Virus record (IMG/VR): IMGVR_UViG_3300048927_000250
Location: 62,001 to 126,000 of that record
Strand: one strand, 5' to 3'
Source: a virus
DNA: 64,000 bases
Part shown: positions 33,188 to 41,004 of the stretch, piece by piece
How positions within the stretch are numbered: position 1 is the stretch's first letter
How the letters are laid out: each line of letters starts with the position of its first letter
Program-made: the position numbers and the translations under genes
The notes under the pieces: model-generated
What the model saw: the letters and a program-made list of their open reading frames with translations, nothing else
Told to the model about the DNA's origin: nothing
Database searches by the model: none

Positions 33188-34441
33188 ATGCTACGTGTGA
33201 TTTCCGCCCAAGTTATAGCCGCCGGGACATCTGGCGGGTGGCAAACCGCCAACTTGGCGGACGTGCCGATGTTTCAATCGTTTAAGCGCTACTCGGCCGC
33301 TATCGTACGGGTGTACGACACCGTAGCCGATACCAACGGCTACCTCGACCTTTATTCTCTCCCGGTGGTGACCCGCAGTTCAGCCATGACCCTGAAGGCC
33401 TACCTGGAGATTGCGGTAGGGTTAATCGTCTTAACCGACAGTCCCGCTACCCGCTCAACGACTCCCCGTGTGGCGTCCTATTACGCCGGGGCATACGGCT
33501 ACGCACTGAAAGGGTTCAACAACAACTTCCACCCGGATACCGAATTGCTTCCGGACCAGAAGATTGACTTGTTGGTCTACCATAATGATATCAGTGATTA
33601 TCGACGCCTCCAGGCGAATGCGCTCTTTGCAGTCAACGGATTGTTCCACAAGTCTGACTACACCGAAGACGGTATCGTGTTGTTTGACGGTGGCCGTACA
33701 GTCACCAAAGGGAATGACAACCGAGTAACGGTACTGGACTTCTCGTCATTGGGTGGGGTAACGCTGTTACCGATTACCAACGAGATGATTCGTTCCACCA
33801 AAGACACCATCGGCCTTGAAGACAGCCTGTACATTGACCTCCCGGAAACGCTGGAAGGGAAAACCCTGTTCGTGGTTATCGGCGGGATGCTGTATCCCCT
33901 GAACTCATCATTCGACATGGTGAGCTCCACTCGGGTCCGGTTGACTCTGAAACACTACGACCTGGTTGAGTGGTTCATCGACAACTATACCCTGATGGAT
34001 TTGTCGGCACTGCCAATGACCATGGACGTTAATGACCCGGCCAAGTTCGTGGAAGGGGAGTTCCACACCGATGCGTTTGTGCGTGCTGTACTGACCATGA
34101 GTCAAACGTTCTTTGTGGTTATCCCGACGACGGGTATCACCGTGGAGAAGGTTCGCCTTGGTGAGACTGACCAACCGGGTTTATACCGTGCACCTAACGA
34201 CGCTGACCCCGACGTCCCGGTGATGATTGGCAACGGGTATGTGGTGGCGTACAACGTCAGTTACCAATGGGGGTTCAATGCCCTGGCGGTACCGAACAAC
34301 CAGATGTTCAACCGCATCTGGAAAACAACAACCAAGGAAGACAACCTCGGTACGAACTACCAACTGTTGCGTGACCAGAACGAGACTAACCGTCCGCTCA
34401 AACGTCCCGCAGCGCATTTGCTCTACATCAGCAAACCGTAA
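33188..34441 (+). CDS. Probable tail or baseplate protein, 417 aa
   Basis: Start ATG 33188 with CAGGAG. Beta- and loop-rich protein (FKRYSAAIVRVYDTVADTNG; DSLYIDLPETLEGKTLFVV; NGYVVAYNVSYQWGFN) without membrane segments or signal peptide. Composition and place, directly before the spanin pair and opposite the fibres, fit a virion structural role. No family recognised. Confidence 0.45.
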   Translation: MLRVISAQVIAAGTSGGWQTANLADVPMFQSFKRYSAAIVRVYDTVADTNGYLDLYSLPVVTRSSAMTLKAYLEIAVGLIVLTDSPATRSTTPRVASYYAGAYGYALKGFNNNFHPDTELLPDQKIDLLVYHNDISDYRRLQANALFAVNGLFHKSDYTEDGIVLFDGGRTVTKGNDNRVTVLDFSSLGGVTLLPITNEMIRSTKDTIGLEDSLYIDLPETLEGKTLFVVIGGMLYPLNSSFDMVSSTRVRLTLKHYDLVEWFIDNYTLMDLSALPMTMDVNDPAKFVEGEFHTDAFVRAVLTMSQTFFVVIPTTGITVEKVRLGETDQPGLYRAPNDADPDVPVMIGNGYVVAYNVSYQWGFNALAVPNNQMFNRIWKTTTKEDNLGTNYQLLRDQNETNRPLKRPAAHLLYISKP

Positions 34442-34450
34442 GGTGTAACC

Positions 34451-35035
34451 ATGTTCGAAAAACTGGAAGCGGCTGTCGGCAGTAAAGTGTTGTACGGGGT
34501 CATCTGGATTGCGACCCTGACCTTCACGTACTGGTTCGGCGGACACATTGAAAAAGAGAAGACCACGGCGGTCGACTCGGCGGTCTCGAGTGTCTCCACG
34601 CAATTGGGGACTATCCTGACCAATCAAATTAACACGCAGGTCGGTGGGATAAACGCCAGACTGCTTGGAGATACCAATGCGATTAACCTCATTCTTCAAG
34701 GTGGCTTCAAAAACAATGACGATGCTGATGCTCGTCTGCATAACCTCACTAATGCTGGGGTGTACGTCAAAGCCAGTCCTGGTACCCCAGGCGAAACCAA
34801 AGCCGCTGGTACTGCCGCCGCTGGACCCGGCAATAATGCAACCTATCGAGCCCAACTTTCAGACCAGGCTCGAGACTTTTTTGCAGGCGAAGCTAAACGC
34901 GCCAACCAATGTGCCGTTCAACTCAAAGGCGCTCAAGATACCCTCTTGAGTTGGCAGCGCGCTGTTGATGAGTACAACCGAACTGTTGCTGACCCCAATG
35001 GTTACGACCGCGTTCAACTGCCCGATAAAAAATAA
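34451..35035 (+). CDS. Rz: Rz-type inner-membrane spanin, 194 aa
   Basis: N-terminal membrane anchor (VLYGVIWIATLTFTYWFG, residues 14-31) after a short cytoplasmic end, then a long periplasmic helical region (KEKTTAVDSAVSSVSTQL onward) with an Ala/Pro/Gly segment near 115-140. A smaller lipoprotein frame (34677-34949) lies wholly inside it in the +1 frame. This is the embedded Rz/Rz1 arrangement: inner-membrane spanin and outer-membrane lipoprotein link through the periplasm and fuse the membranes at lysis. ATG with AAGGTG. I found no neighbouring endolysin. Confidence 0.8.
   Translation: MFEKLEAAVGSKVLYGVIWIATLTFTYWFGGHIEKEKTTAVDSAVSSVSTQLGTILTNQINTQVGGINARLLGDTNAINLILQGGFKNNDDADARLHNLTNAGVYVKASPGTPGETKAAGTAAAGPGNNATYRAQLSDQARDFFAGEAKRANQCAVQLKGAQDTLLSWQRAVDEYNRTVADPNGYDRVQLPDKK
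34677..34949 (+). CDS. Rz1: Rz1-type outer-membrane lipoprotein spanin, 90 aa
   Basis: Lies inside the Rz gene in the +1 frame. Start chosen at ATG 34677 (GGAG 8 bases upstream); a TTG 12 bases upstream is less likely. MRLTSFFKVASKTMTMLMLV begins a signal peptide, and LMLGC gives a lipobox with Cys29. The mature part is proline-rich (VPQAKPKPLVLPPLDPAIMQP), as in known Rz1 proteins. The mature lipoprotein should be 62 residues in the outer membrane. Confidence 0.85.
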   Translation: MRLTSFFKVASKTMTMLMLVCITSLMLGCTSKPVLVPQAKPKPLVLPPLDPAIMQPIEPNFQTRLETFLQAKLNAPTNVPFNSKALKIPS

Positions 35036-35047
35036 AAAAAAGAACCT

Positions 35048-35071
35048 CCTGAGGACCCGAAGGTCCTCAGG
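35048..35071. terminator. Convergent terminator
   Basis: Stem CCTGAGGACC / GGTCCTCAGG with CGAA loop, after an A-run and before GGTTTTATGC. It ends the spanin unit and the 35076 gene. Confidence 0.85.
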
Positions 35072-35075
35072 GGTT

Positions 35076-35783
35076 TTATGCTGCGATGGGAAAGGAAGGT
35101 GTGAAGTTGGCGCTATACCTTGCCTTGCGATAGCAGGCAAACTCCGGGATATAAAGGTTGGAAGCAGTACCATCGCCAATCTGAAAGATGGTTGACGCCG
35201 CAATGTTGGTCAACGAGTCCCGTTCAGTCAGACTGTAATCGCTCCCCGTGAATACTGCTAACCCTTGCTTCACCCCATTCAGGTAGACGGAGATTTTCCC
35301 GTTACGTCGCTGCATGACGAAATGTATCCAGCGATTGGTTCCGGTTGCTCGCGTTGTACTGGTTGAGTAGTTCGAGTTACCTATATCAGGTTGGGTCGAA
35401 ACCTGTAAGCGGTTACCGTACCCGTTATCCCCAAAGCGAATGATTAACCCGCCCCAACTGGATGTATTCGGGCGTTGGTACATCAAAGTCGTGTAACCAT
35501 TACTGGTCTGGGTACAATAGAAAGGAAATTCAATCGTGAAATCCCCGGTCCCTACATCCATTGACGTCAATGGGATGATGGGGAACTGTTTGGTTCCCGT
35601 GAACAGTGCCTTACTGTACCCCGAAAGGGCTACCGGTGGTGTGACCACATCACTAGCAACCAGGTTAGTGAGACTGATAACCTGTTTCCCGGTCGATAGT
35701 CCTTTCTCGAAATTATAACCGATATAGGGCTGCTCACCCGGAACAAATCCGTTCTTCTTACCGAGGAGTATGGCTTCTAACAT
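35076..35783 (-). CDS. Tip protein, shared N-terminal peptide plus LamG-like domain, 235 aa
   Basis: Begins MLEAILLGKKNG, a peptide shared in form by the three genes upstream. The rest reads as a concanavalin A/LamG-type jelly roll: FTIEFPFYCTQTSNGYTTL, SSWGGLIIRFGDN, WIHFVMQRRNGKISVYLNGV, ASTIFQIGDG. Those strands with the YLNGV hairpin are typical of Laminin_G_3 carbohydrate-binding domains. Probably a carbohydrate-binding module mounted by its N-terminal peptide. Confidence 0.7.
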   Translation of the reverse strand: MLEAILLGKKNGFVPGEQPYIGYNFEKGLSTGKQVISLTNLVASDVVTPPVALSGYSKALFTGTKQFPIIPLTSMDVGTGDFTIEFPFYCTQTSNGYTTLMYQRPNTSSWGGLIIRFGDNGYGNRLQVSTQPDIGNSNYSTSTTRATGTNRWIHFVMQRRNGKISVYLNGVKQGLAVFTGSDYSLTERDSLTNIAASTIFQIGDGTASNLYIPEFACYRKARYSANFTPSFPIAA

Positions 35784-35793
35784 GGTCTACCCC

Positions 35794-36543
35794 TTAAGGA
35801 ATGATTTCCAAAACAGGACGCCAACCTAAATAGGCCTGAACGTCAGTGATAACAGGTGCACCCACTGTCCAGATGCTACTCCAGACGGTTGCAGCACGGG
35901 CTAGGCTATCGTTGGCATTGACCTGCTCACGACACAACTGTAATCCGCCGGGTGTAGTGGTGCCACCAATCAACATCAGGTCGTTGACCGGGTCATACGT
36001 TTCCCATTTCGGACCTTCCTGCGCAGAAACAGTAGTGGAGACAATATTGGGAATCAACCGCATCCAATCCGACCCCAACATCTCCGTTCGGTTAGTGTAG
36101 TTCCCGTTATAAGGGAGTTTACCCAGACCGGGTTGCAGGACGTTCCACAACATGACCTTGTACGTAACCCCGTTCAATACGATGGTCCGTAACTGGTTAC
36201 GCGGCGTTCCGTTGTTGAACAGCCCGTTGTCGTTTGACCCCCAGACTAAACCCGAAGAGTAAAGCGCACTCCACCCGTAAGCAGAGGTGATGGGTTTCTT
36301 CGGTGTATAGAGGAGGCGACCGTCAATCCCGAATTTCAACCACGGGATGGTTGTGTTGATAGCCGACCCCACATTACCCCCGAGTGCTCGCAATGCGGCT
36401 ACTGAGGGCATAGCGCTGTTCGCCACCTCTCCGTAGAACTCCGTAAAACGCGCACTGTTGTTGGGGTCGACGTATCGCCCAATGGGCGTGGTCGCGCCGG
36501 GGTATCTACCGCTTTTCTTCCCAGCTAACAAAAGTTCTTGCAT
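35794..36543 (-). CDS. Tip protein with shared N-terminal peptide, 249 aa
   Basis: Start chosen at ATG 36543 (MQELLLAGKKSG, GAGG upstream). The N-terminal peptide is the same kind as in the neighbours. The body is different: SAINTTIPWLKFGIDGRLLY, SYGWSALYSSGLVW-like segments, MLWNVLQPGLGKLPYNG, and a WxxYDPVNDLMLIGG stretch. Some sections resemble tail-associated adhesins, but no family is clear. Starts just after the 36557 gene's stop. Confidence 0.6.
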   Translation of the reverse strand: MQELLLAGKKSGRYPGATTPIGRYVDPNNSARFTEFYGEVANSAMPSVAALRALGGNVGSAINTTIPWLKFGIDGRLLYTPKKPITSAYGWSALYSSGLVWGSNDNGLFNNGTPRNQLRTIVLNGVTYKVMLWNVLQPGLGKLPYNGNYTNRTEMLGSDWMRLIPNIVSTTVSAQEGPKWETYDPVNDLMLIGGTTTPGGLQLCREQVNANDSLARAATVWSSIWTVGAPVITDVQAYLGWRPVLEIIP

Positions 36544-36556
36544 GGTTTCATCCTCG

Positions 36557-37327
36557 TTACGCGCTGGGGTAAAGGGTTGCCGTGTCCGCAGTGAACCCGG
36601 TGGTCGGGAACAGTGCCCCGGCACGCAGTCGGTAACGTTCAACCATCCCCCTGACATCGGGACTGTTAGCCACAGACTGCGACATGATACCGACCTGTTG
36701 GTTACCCGTTGGAGTCAGAATCGTGTACGTCAACGTGTCAATCAACACCCCGTTACAGAAGAAGTAAACCTTGCCGCCAGAGTACATGACTGCAATGTGT
36801 TTCCAGTCGGTGCCGTAGAATGCATCGTTCTGTTTCGTTCCGTTGATTCTGGGCGCAGCCTGATTGTTCCAAATCCCAACCAAGCGGGCGGTGTTGGCGT
36901 ACCCCAAGGTACACTGTAACCGGTTGGTCCAGTAGCCGTTTACCGTGAGGTCGGGATAAACAATCAGGGGGACTAACGGTTGGTGTTTGTTAACCGGGGA
37001 AAGGACGTCCAAGTCCCGTTTCCAATAATCCACCGTCCAGGCACTGGTCACAAATCCTGGTGTAATAGTCCCGGGTGGAGTGGCGACAGAACCATGTCCC
37101 ATTTCCACACCCTTTCCGTATTGAAAACTTTCGGCACCCAATGAAGGTAATAGTGGGGGGACTGCTGCACCGGCGGTTGGGATAACACTGGTGACCTTCA
37201 AAGTTTTTCCGGTGTAATCGACAAAACCAGTGTCCCTGAAGATACTCGAGTCCCACGCCAACATCTCAGTGCCCAATGCCCACGCTGCGGACGGTTTCCT
37301 TCTTCCCATCAAGAGCGCTTCAATCAT
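36557..37327 (-). CDS. Tip protein, shared N-terminal peptide plus LamG-like domain, 256 aa
   Basis: Begins MIEALLMGRRKP. A jelly-roll-like layout follows: SAWTVDYWKRDLDVLSP, VNGYWTNRLQCTLGY, DWKHIAVMYSGGKVYFFCNG (strand, Gly-turn, strand as in LamG proteins), QQVGIMSQSVANSPDVRG. Start ATG 37327 with GGGGGAGG. Same mounting peptide, a diverged binding domain. Confidence 0.65.
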   Translation of the reverse strand: MIEALLMGRRKPSAAWALGTEMLAWDSSIFRDTGFVDYTGKTLKVTSVIPTAGAAVPPLLPSLGAESFQYGKGVEMGHGSVATPPGTITPGFVTSAWTVDYWKRDLDVLSPVNKHQPLVPLIVYPDLTVNGYWTNRLQCTLGYANTARLVGIWNNQAAPRINGTKQNDAFYGTDWKHIAVMYSGGKVYFFCNGVLIDTLTYTILTPTGNQQVGIMSQSVANSPDVRGMVERYRLRAGALFPTTGFTADTATLYPSA

Positions 37328-37336
37328 ACCTCCCCC

Positions 37337-38116
37337 TTATACGTCGTCTGCATTTTCAGGGAATGCGCGCGTGTCACCCCACATGATTCTTACGCCACCC
37401 ACACCTGCCCCGGCATACGCACGGGCGTTGTCACTCGAACGACGAGCCACCCCTGCGGATACACCACAGCGAGTACCTTTGACCAATGTCCCATACAGCT
37501 GTGAGCCTATCCCGTTGTTCCCGCCACTGATGTTCACGCCGTTGACGGTGTTACTGGTCATGGTACCAGCCTTACCCGCGGTCGTGTCGGTCGGAGTTGC
37601 CCCTGCTGTAGTACCACCGCCGTCTCCGTAGTACCCGCCCGTACCGGACCCCGGCGCACCTTGGGTACTACTGGTTGCAATCCTTACACCACCATCCCCG
37701 CCACCGGCTCCCAGAGAGTTGGCCACCATTGCATCTTTGGTTGCCCGACCACCAGACGCTTTCAAAAGCACGGTGGAACCGCGGAGGATACTGGTGTCCT
37801 TACCGTCTACCCAACCAATCCCACCGGTTGTATACCCAAGGTTACTGGTTCCCGCCCCGACAATGATGGTCAGTGTTTCACCGGGGGTAACTGAAATCGC
37901 ATTGTTGTAGCGCAGGGAGCCACCGACCCCACCAACGGTCGTGGTCACGCCGTCAAAGGTTCCGTACGCTGCATGTGCCCCTGCACCAATAGCCACTGCG
38001 CTGATACTCTTTACGCCGTCGGGTACAACCCAGTTAAAGGTTCCGGCGGCAATCCACATCGCCTGGCTAGGAAGAACCTCGACTTTCTTCTTCCCACCCA
38101 TCACCATTTCTAGCAT
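37337..38116 (-). CDS. Tip protein with glycine-rich adhesin-type body, 259 aa
   Basis: Start chosen at ATG 38116 (MLEMVMGGKKKV), after GAGG. After the shared peptide comes TFNWVVPDGVKSISAVAIGAG, which is how many glycine-rich phage tail proteins begin. Then there are many Gly-rich loops (GGVGGSLRYN, GAGGGDGGVR, GTGGYYGDGGG). Such bodies resemble the poly-glycine II sandwich of T4-like gp38 adhesins, where loops contact the receptor. Likely receptor-binding. Confidence 0.65.
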   Translation of the reverse strand: MLEMVMGGKKKVEVLPSQAMWIAAGTFNWVVPDGVKSISAVAIGAGAHAAYGTFDGVTTTVGGVGGSLRYNNAISVTPGETLTIIVGAGTSNLGYTTGGIGWVDGKDTSILRGSTVLLKASGGRATKDAMVANSLGAGGGDGGVRIATSSTQGAPGSGTGGYYGDGGGTTAGATPTDTTAGKAGTMTSNTVNGVNISGGNNGIGSQLYGTLVKGTRCGVSAGVARRSSDNARAYAGAGVGGVRIMWGDTRAFPENADDV

Positions 38117-38178
38117 ACGCACCTCGAAGCATAAAAGAATGACAGCGCTACCCGAAGGTAACGCCGCCATTGTTAGCG

Positions 38179-38748
38179 TTAGACTTTTCGTCGTGTGGCC
38201 AGGAAGTCAAAGAAGGCCCCAACAAATCCACCACCTGCCTGGCTGTCACCTAACACCACCGACATCAGGTCACGGCGCTCTTTGTTGATTAAGCCCATGA
38301 ACAACCAACCAATCCCCATCACAGGACCAACCACCACCAGAACCAGGAACCAGTCCGGGAACTCTTTGCGGTCGATGGACACCCAACAGATAGTGGCCGC
38401 GAACATCAGCGCCATGAGGGCGAGAACCACACACATGGTCACACCAATCACGGCCCGGACTTTCGCTTCCCGTTGGTATTCAGGGGACACGGTTAACGGC
38501 GGTACCGCGTTGGGTGTTTTCTCCACCGTTTTATCATCTACGTCCAGACTCATGAATTCCTCCTGGTGCTCTGGGGTCAAAAGAGCGACAGAATCAATCA
38601 CGTGTTGCAACATTAAGCAGTCGCTACACGCGACGGCAAGCTCTTCGTATCCCTGGAGGGTTTCTACTAAGCTCTTACCGTTACTGAGCTGAATCCCCGA
38701 GACGCCCAGCGTCGTCGGTTTCACTTGTAACAGCTCGCTTACTTTCAT
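38179..38748 (-). CDS. Membrane protein with two hydrophobic helices, 189 aa
   Basis: Start ATG 38748, overlapping the thymidylate kinase gene by 68 bases. The first 95 residues are soluble, with a CSDCLM segment. Two transmembrane helices follow: VIGVTMCVVLALMALMFAATICWV and WFLVLVVVGPVMGIGWLFMGLI. A short basic tail ends RRKV. A holin role is possible, given a neighbouring spanin region 3 kb away, but the long soluble front is unusual for a holin. Confidence 0.5.
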   Translation of the reverse strand: MKVSELLQVKPTTLGVSGIQLSNGKSLVETLQGYEELAVACSDCLMLQHVIDSVALLTPEHQEEFMSLDVDDKTVEKTPNAVPPLTVSPEYQREAKVRAVIGVTMCVVLALMALMFAATICWVSIDRKEFPDWFLVLVVVGPVMGIGWLFMGLINKERRDLMSVVLGDSQAGGGFVGAFFDFLATRRKV

Positions 38749-39430
38749 TTTCGTTCAGCCTCGCTTGCACCTTGCTAATCGCTTCCATTGCTTTAGCAAA
38801 GACTGTGCTCATCGGTTGACGTGCATCCAATGTCACAGCATTAGGAGCGTTAGCAGCAAGATTTTGGTAGACTAAGCGAGCGGATTCGTAGCGGGTATCG
38901 AGCTTGGCTTCGATGTCACAGGGTTCATCCCGTCGCGGTACGCCGGGGAACAATTCTTCCCAGTGTGCATCATCCTGCGCTTTACGCCGAGCCAGGGACG
39001 TTTTGTGGTCCAGGTCCAGATAAATAATCAGGTCCGGTTCCAGGTCATTCCCTAACAGCACGTGGAGCTGTTGTGCGAGCTCGTACGTCTCTGGGTCTGT
39101 GTAGGCCAGGGTTGACCAGAAGAAACGGTCACAGAGCACTACAGAGCCTTTGGCGAGGTGTGGACGAATAACGTGTTCCAGGTGTTGACTGCGACTGGCG
39201 TTCAGGAGACAGAGGCGAGTCTGTTCCGTCATCGGTTCATTGTACTTAGACTGCCCGTACTTGACCAGGTCACGGAACTGTTCCGCCAACGGCGTACCGC
39301 CGGGCTCACGAGCCAGAACGACATCGTAGCCCTGGTCTTGTAAAGCAACACTAATCAGATTGCGCAACGTTGTTTTTCCTGCACCATCAAGACCTTCGAT
39401 GTCCAGGAAGAAAGGAATCAATTTATCCAC
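38681..39430 (-). CDS. tmk: Thymidylate (dTMP) kinase, 249 aa
   Basis: P-loop GLDGAGKTT (13-21), then AREPGGTPLAEQFR, a hallmark of dTMP kinases (REPGGT), and CDRFFWSTLAY in the position of the DR(Y/F)xxS motif. Adds phosphate to dTMP to give dTDP, feeding phage DNA synthesis; cytoplasmic. GTG start at 39430 with CGGAG. The last 30 residues overlap the next gene and are rich in Asp/Glu/Lys, so they may be an extension. phiKZ also has a dTMP kinase. Confidence 0.9.
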   Translation of the reverse strand: MDKLIPFFLDIEGLDGAGKTTLRNLISVALQDQGYDVVLAREPGGTPLAEQFRDLVKYGQSKYNEPMTEQTRLCLLNASRSQHLEHVIRPHLAKGSVVLCDRFFWSTLAYTDPETYELAQQLHVLLGNDLEPDLIIYLDLDHKTSLARRKAQDDAHWEELFPGVPRRDEPCDIEAKLDTRYESARLVYQNLAANAPNAVTLDARQPMSTVFAKAMEAISKVQARLNENESKRAVTSETDDAGRLGDSAQ

Positions 39431-39433
39431 GGG

Positions 39434-39994
39434 TTACTCCGGTTGGTTTTCTTCTATCCAGCGCTTGAGTCCCCACCACCCGATGGCAACGGAGTCAACG
39501 CTGTGTTCGTCTAACAAGTCCACTTCTACCTCAAAGGCAAAGTCCTTGTTCTTCAAGAGGGCATCCCGTACCGCATCTTTACCACCACCACGCCCCGGTG
39601 CACCGACGGCAATCTTCGCCGTCGGCGGGTCCACTAACCACAAACGGGTCTCTTCATTCCAGGCGTACACGGCGTTCTGAATACAGACCACCCCTTCGAC
39701 CAGTGAACGAAACGCCGCAGGGAAGCGCCCCAGGTACGCATCTTCACAACAGACGATGTGGGGATTCAGTTCGGTCAATTGACGCGTGATGAACTCACCG
39801 CACAACCGCAACCTTTTCCCGCGCACACCGAAGATATCAAACCGGGGATTCGACTTCATCACCGATTCCGCATGGAAGGTACGGGCAAACTTTAACCGGG
39901 GGTCGTTGGTTTCGATGTTGTGCTCAAAGTACGAGAACCCCAGTGACTGGCTACCGGGGTCAATCCCGACAACACGTAAAATATTCCCGTCCAC
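39434..39994 (-). CDS. RuvC-like Holliday junction resolvase, 186 aa
   Basis: Start chosen at GTG 39994, with AGGAGG 6 bases upstream; a TTG 18 bases upstream would cover the ribosome site. VVGIDPGSQSLGFSYFE carries D12. IVCCEDAYLGRFP carries E84. The end has DLLDEHSVDSVAIG with D162, H164 and D167. This is the D-E-(D/H)-D set of the RuvC family. Should cut four-way or branched DNA before packaging. Stop touches the dTMP kinase start region, so the two are co-transcribed. Confidence 0.85.
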   Translation of the reverse strand: MDGNILRVVGIDPGSQSLGFSYFEHNIETNDPRLKFARTFHAESVMKSNPRFDIFGVRGKRLRLCGEFITRQLTELNPHIVCCEDAYLGRFPAAFRSLVEGVVCIQNAVYAWNEETRLWLVDPPTAKIAVGAPGRGGGKDAVRDALLKNKDFAFEVEVDLLDEHSVDSVAIGWWGLKRWIEENQPE

Positions 39995-40013
39995 GGGCAA
40001 CCTCCTGAACAAA

Positions 40014-40040
40014 AAATAAAAGCGGGGGACTGTGCCCCCG
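40014..40040 (-). terminator. Minus-strand terminator
   Basis: Stem CGGGGG / CCCCCG (40023-40028 with 40035-40040), followed on the minus strand by GCTTTTATTTTTTG. It ends the RyR-domain unit. The RuvC ribosome site follows right after. Confidence 0.8.
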
Positions 40041-40045
40041 TCTTT

Positions 40046-40396
40046 TTAGTAGAACGGTTTACATACCGCAATGAAAAGGATGTCTTTTACCTTTTCGGTT
40101 TCAGGCAGCTGGTCGTACGGCACGAGATTAGGGTGTTTCTTCCCTTCTCTGTCGTAGTCACCGTGTTCCCACCCTTGTTCCATCATCCAGGTTGACCACT
40201 GTTTGTGGGCATCCGCTGGACTGGAGAGTTTGGAATCAATGGCGTTGGCCACCGCGTGGATGTAATGCTCTTTATCGTCCTGTGACAGGGTGTTCCATTC
40301 CGGACGGGTTTCGTTACCGACTTCTTTGGTCCAGACGTTGTTCACGGCATGGGCCTGCTCAGCAATTTTTGCCAAGATTTGAATTGGTGGTTTCAT
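40046..40396 (-). CDS. RyR-domain protein, 116 aa
   Basis: The C-terminal half matches the RyR repeat: QWSTWMMEQGWEHGDYDREG (67-86), then KKHPNLVPYDQLPETEKVKD (86-105), close to the HPxLxPYxxLPxxEK core of that domain. The upstream half is a helical segment (NTLSQDDKEHYIHAVANAI). RyR domains occur in ryanodine receptors and in phage and bacterial proteins, where they may bind nucleotide-type ligands. Function in phages is unknown. Start ATG 40396 overlaps the upstream stop (ATGA). Confidence 0.8.
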   Translation of the reverse strand: MKPPIQILAKIAEQAHAVNNVWTKEVGNETRPEWNTLSQDDKEHYIHAVANAIDSKLSSPADAHKQWSTWMMEQGWEHGDYDREGKKHPNLVPYDQLPETEKVKDILFIAVCKPFY

Positions 40397-40992
40397 TCGG
40401 GTTGCTCATCGTCTGGGAGGCTGGGGTAACGGTAGCCAGCGAGCGTAGGGTAGATAATCGCTTCACTGAGGTCGTTGTTCGGCGGCGTAAAGCCATCGAG
40501 GTCGGTGGTCTTAATCGCAGTGTTCAGGTGCGGTACGCCGTCCCAGAGACCGATGTCAAGAATCCCGTGCCAACCGAGCGAGTCATCGGCGAATATCGCC
40601 GTGAGGTTCCCTCTTCCATCAATAAGATGGACGGTTTGCGTAAAAAGCGAGGAGTCTTCAAAGTCGGTAGCCAGGTACTGCGGTAACCCGTATTGGATAC
40701 AGAAGCGCTTGAGGACGGCTGCAACCGTTTCCCCTTCACGAACCTGCACCATAGGAGTTATCCCTTTGAACAAGAGCGAGAATTCCACCCGGTGGTATTC
40801 GAAATCGCGGTAGCTGAAGAACCGGTTGGTCAAGTCACGGACCCAGATGGTGTTGTTGTCCGTCTGGGAATCGTAAGACTTGTACTCGATAGACAACTCA
40901 GTGGGAGCCCAGTTTGGCCCCTCAGGATTTGCCACCTTAATCAACCGGACCAGCTCGTCACGAATAACCCCCGTTTGCGTCAGGTTATCCAT
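40393..40992 (-). CDS. Unrecognised protein, 199 aa
   Basis: ATG 40992 follows AAGGGGG; GTG 40995 is an alternative. Alpha/beta sequence with a strand-rich centre (YRDFEYHRVEFSLLFKG). The end is proline-rich (YPSLPDDEQPE). Coupled to the RyR gene by ATGA. Its position between head/tail genes and RyR suggests late expression. Function unknown. Confidence 0.5.
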   Translation of the reverse strand: MDNLTQTGVIRDELVRLIKVANPEGPNWAPTELSIEYKSYDSQTDNNTIWVRDLTNRFFSYRDFEYHRVEFSLLFKGITPMVQVREGETVAAVLKRFCIQYGLPQYLATDFEDSSLFTQTVHLIDGRGNLTAIFADDSLGWHGILDIGLWDGVPHLNTAIKTTDLDGFTPPNNDLSEAIIYPTLAGYRYPSLPDDEQPE

Positions 40993-41004
40993 CACGCCCC
41001 CTTA

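Noticed and set aside
38179-38748. Named as holin
   Set aside because: Two helices fit, but the 95-residue soluble N-terminal part and kinase neighbour do not; kept as membrane protein only.
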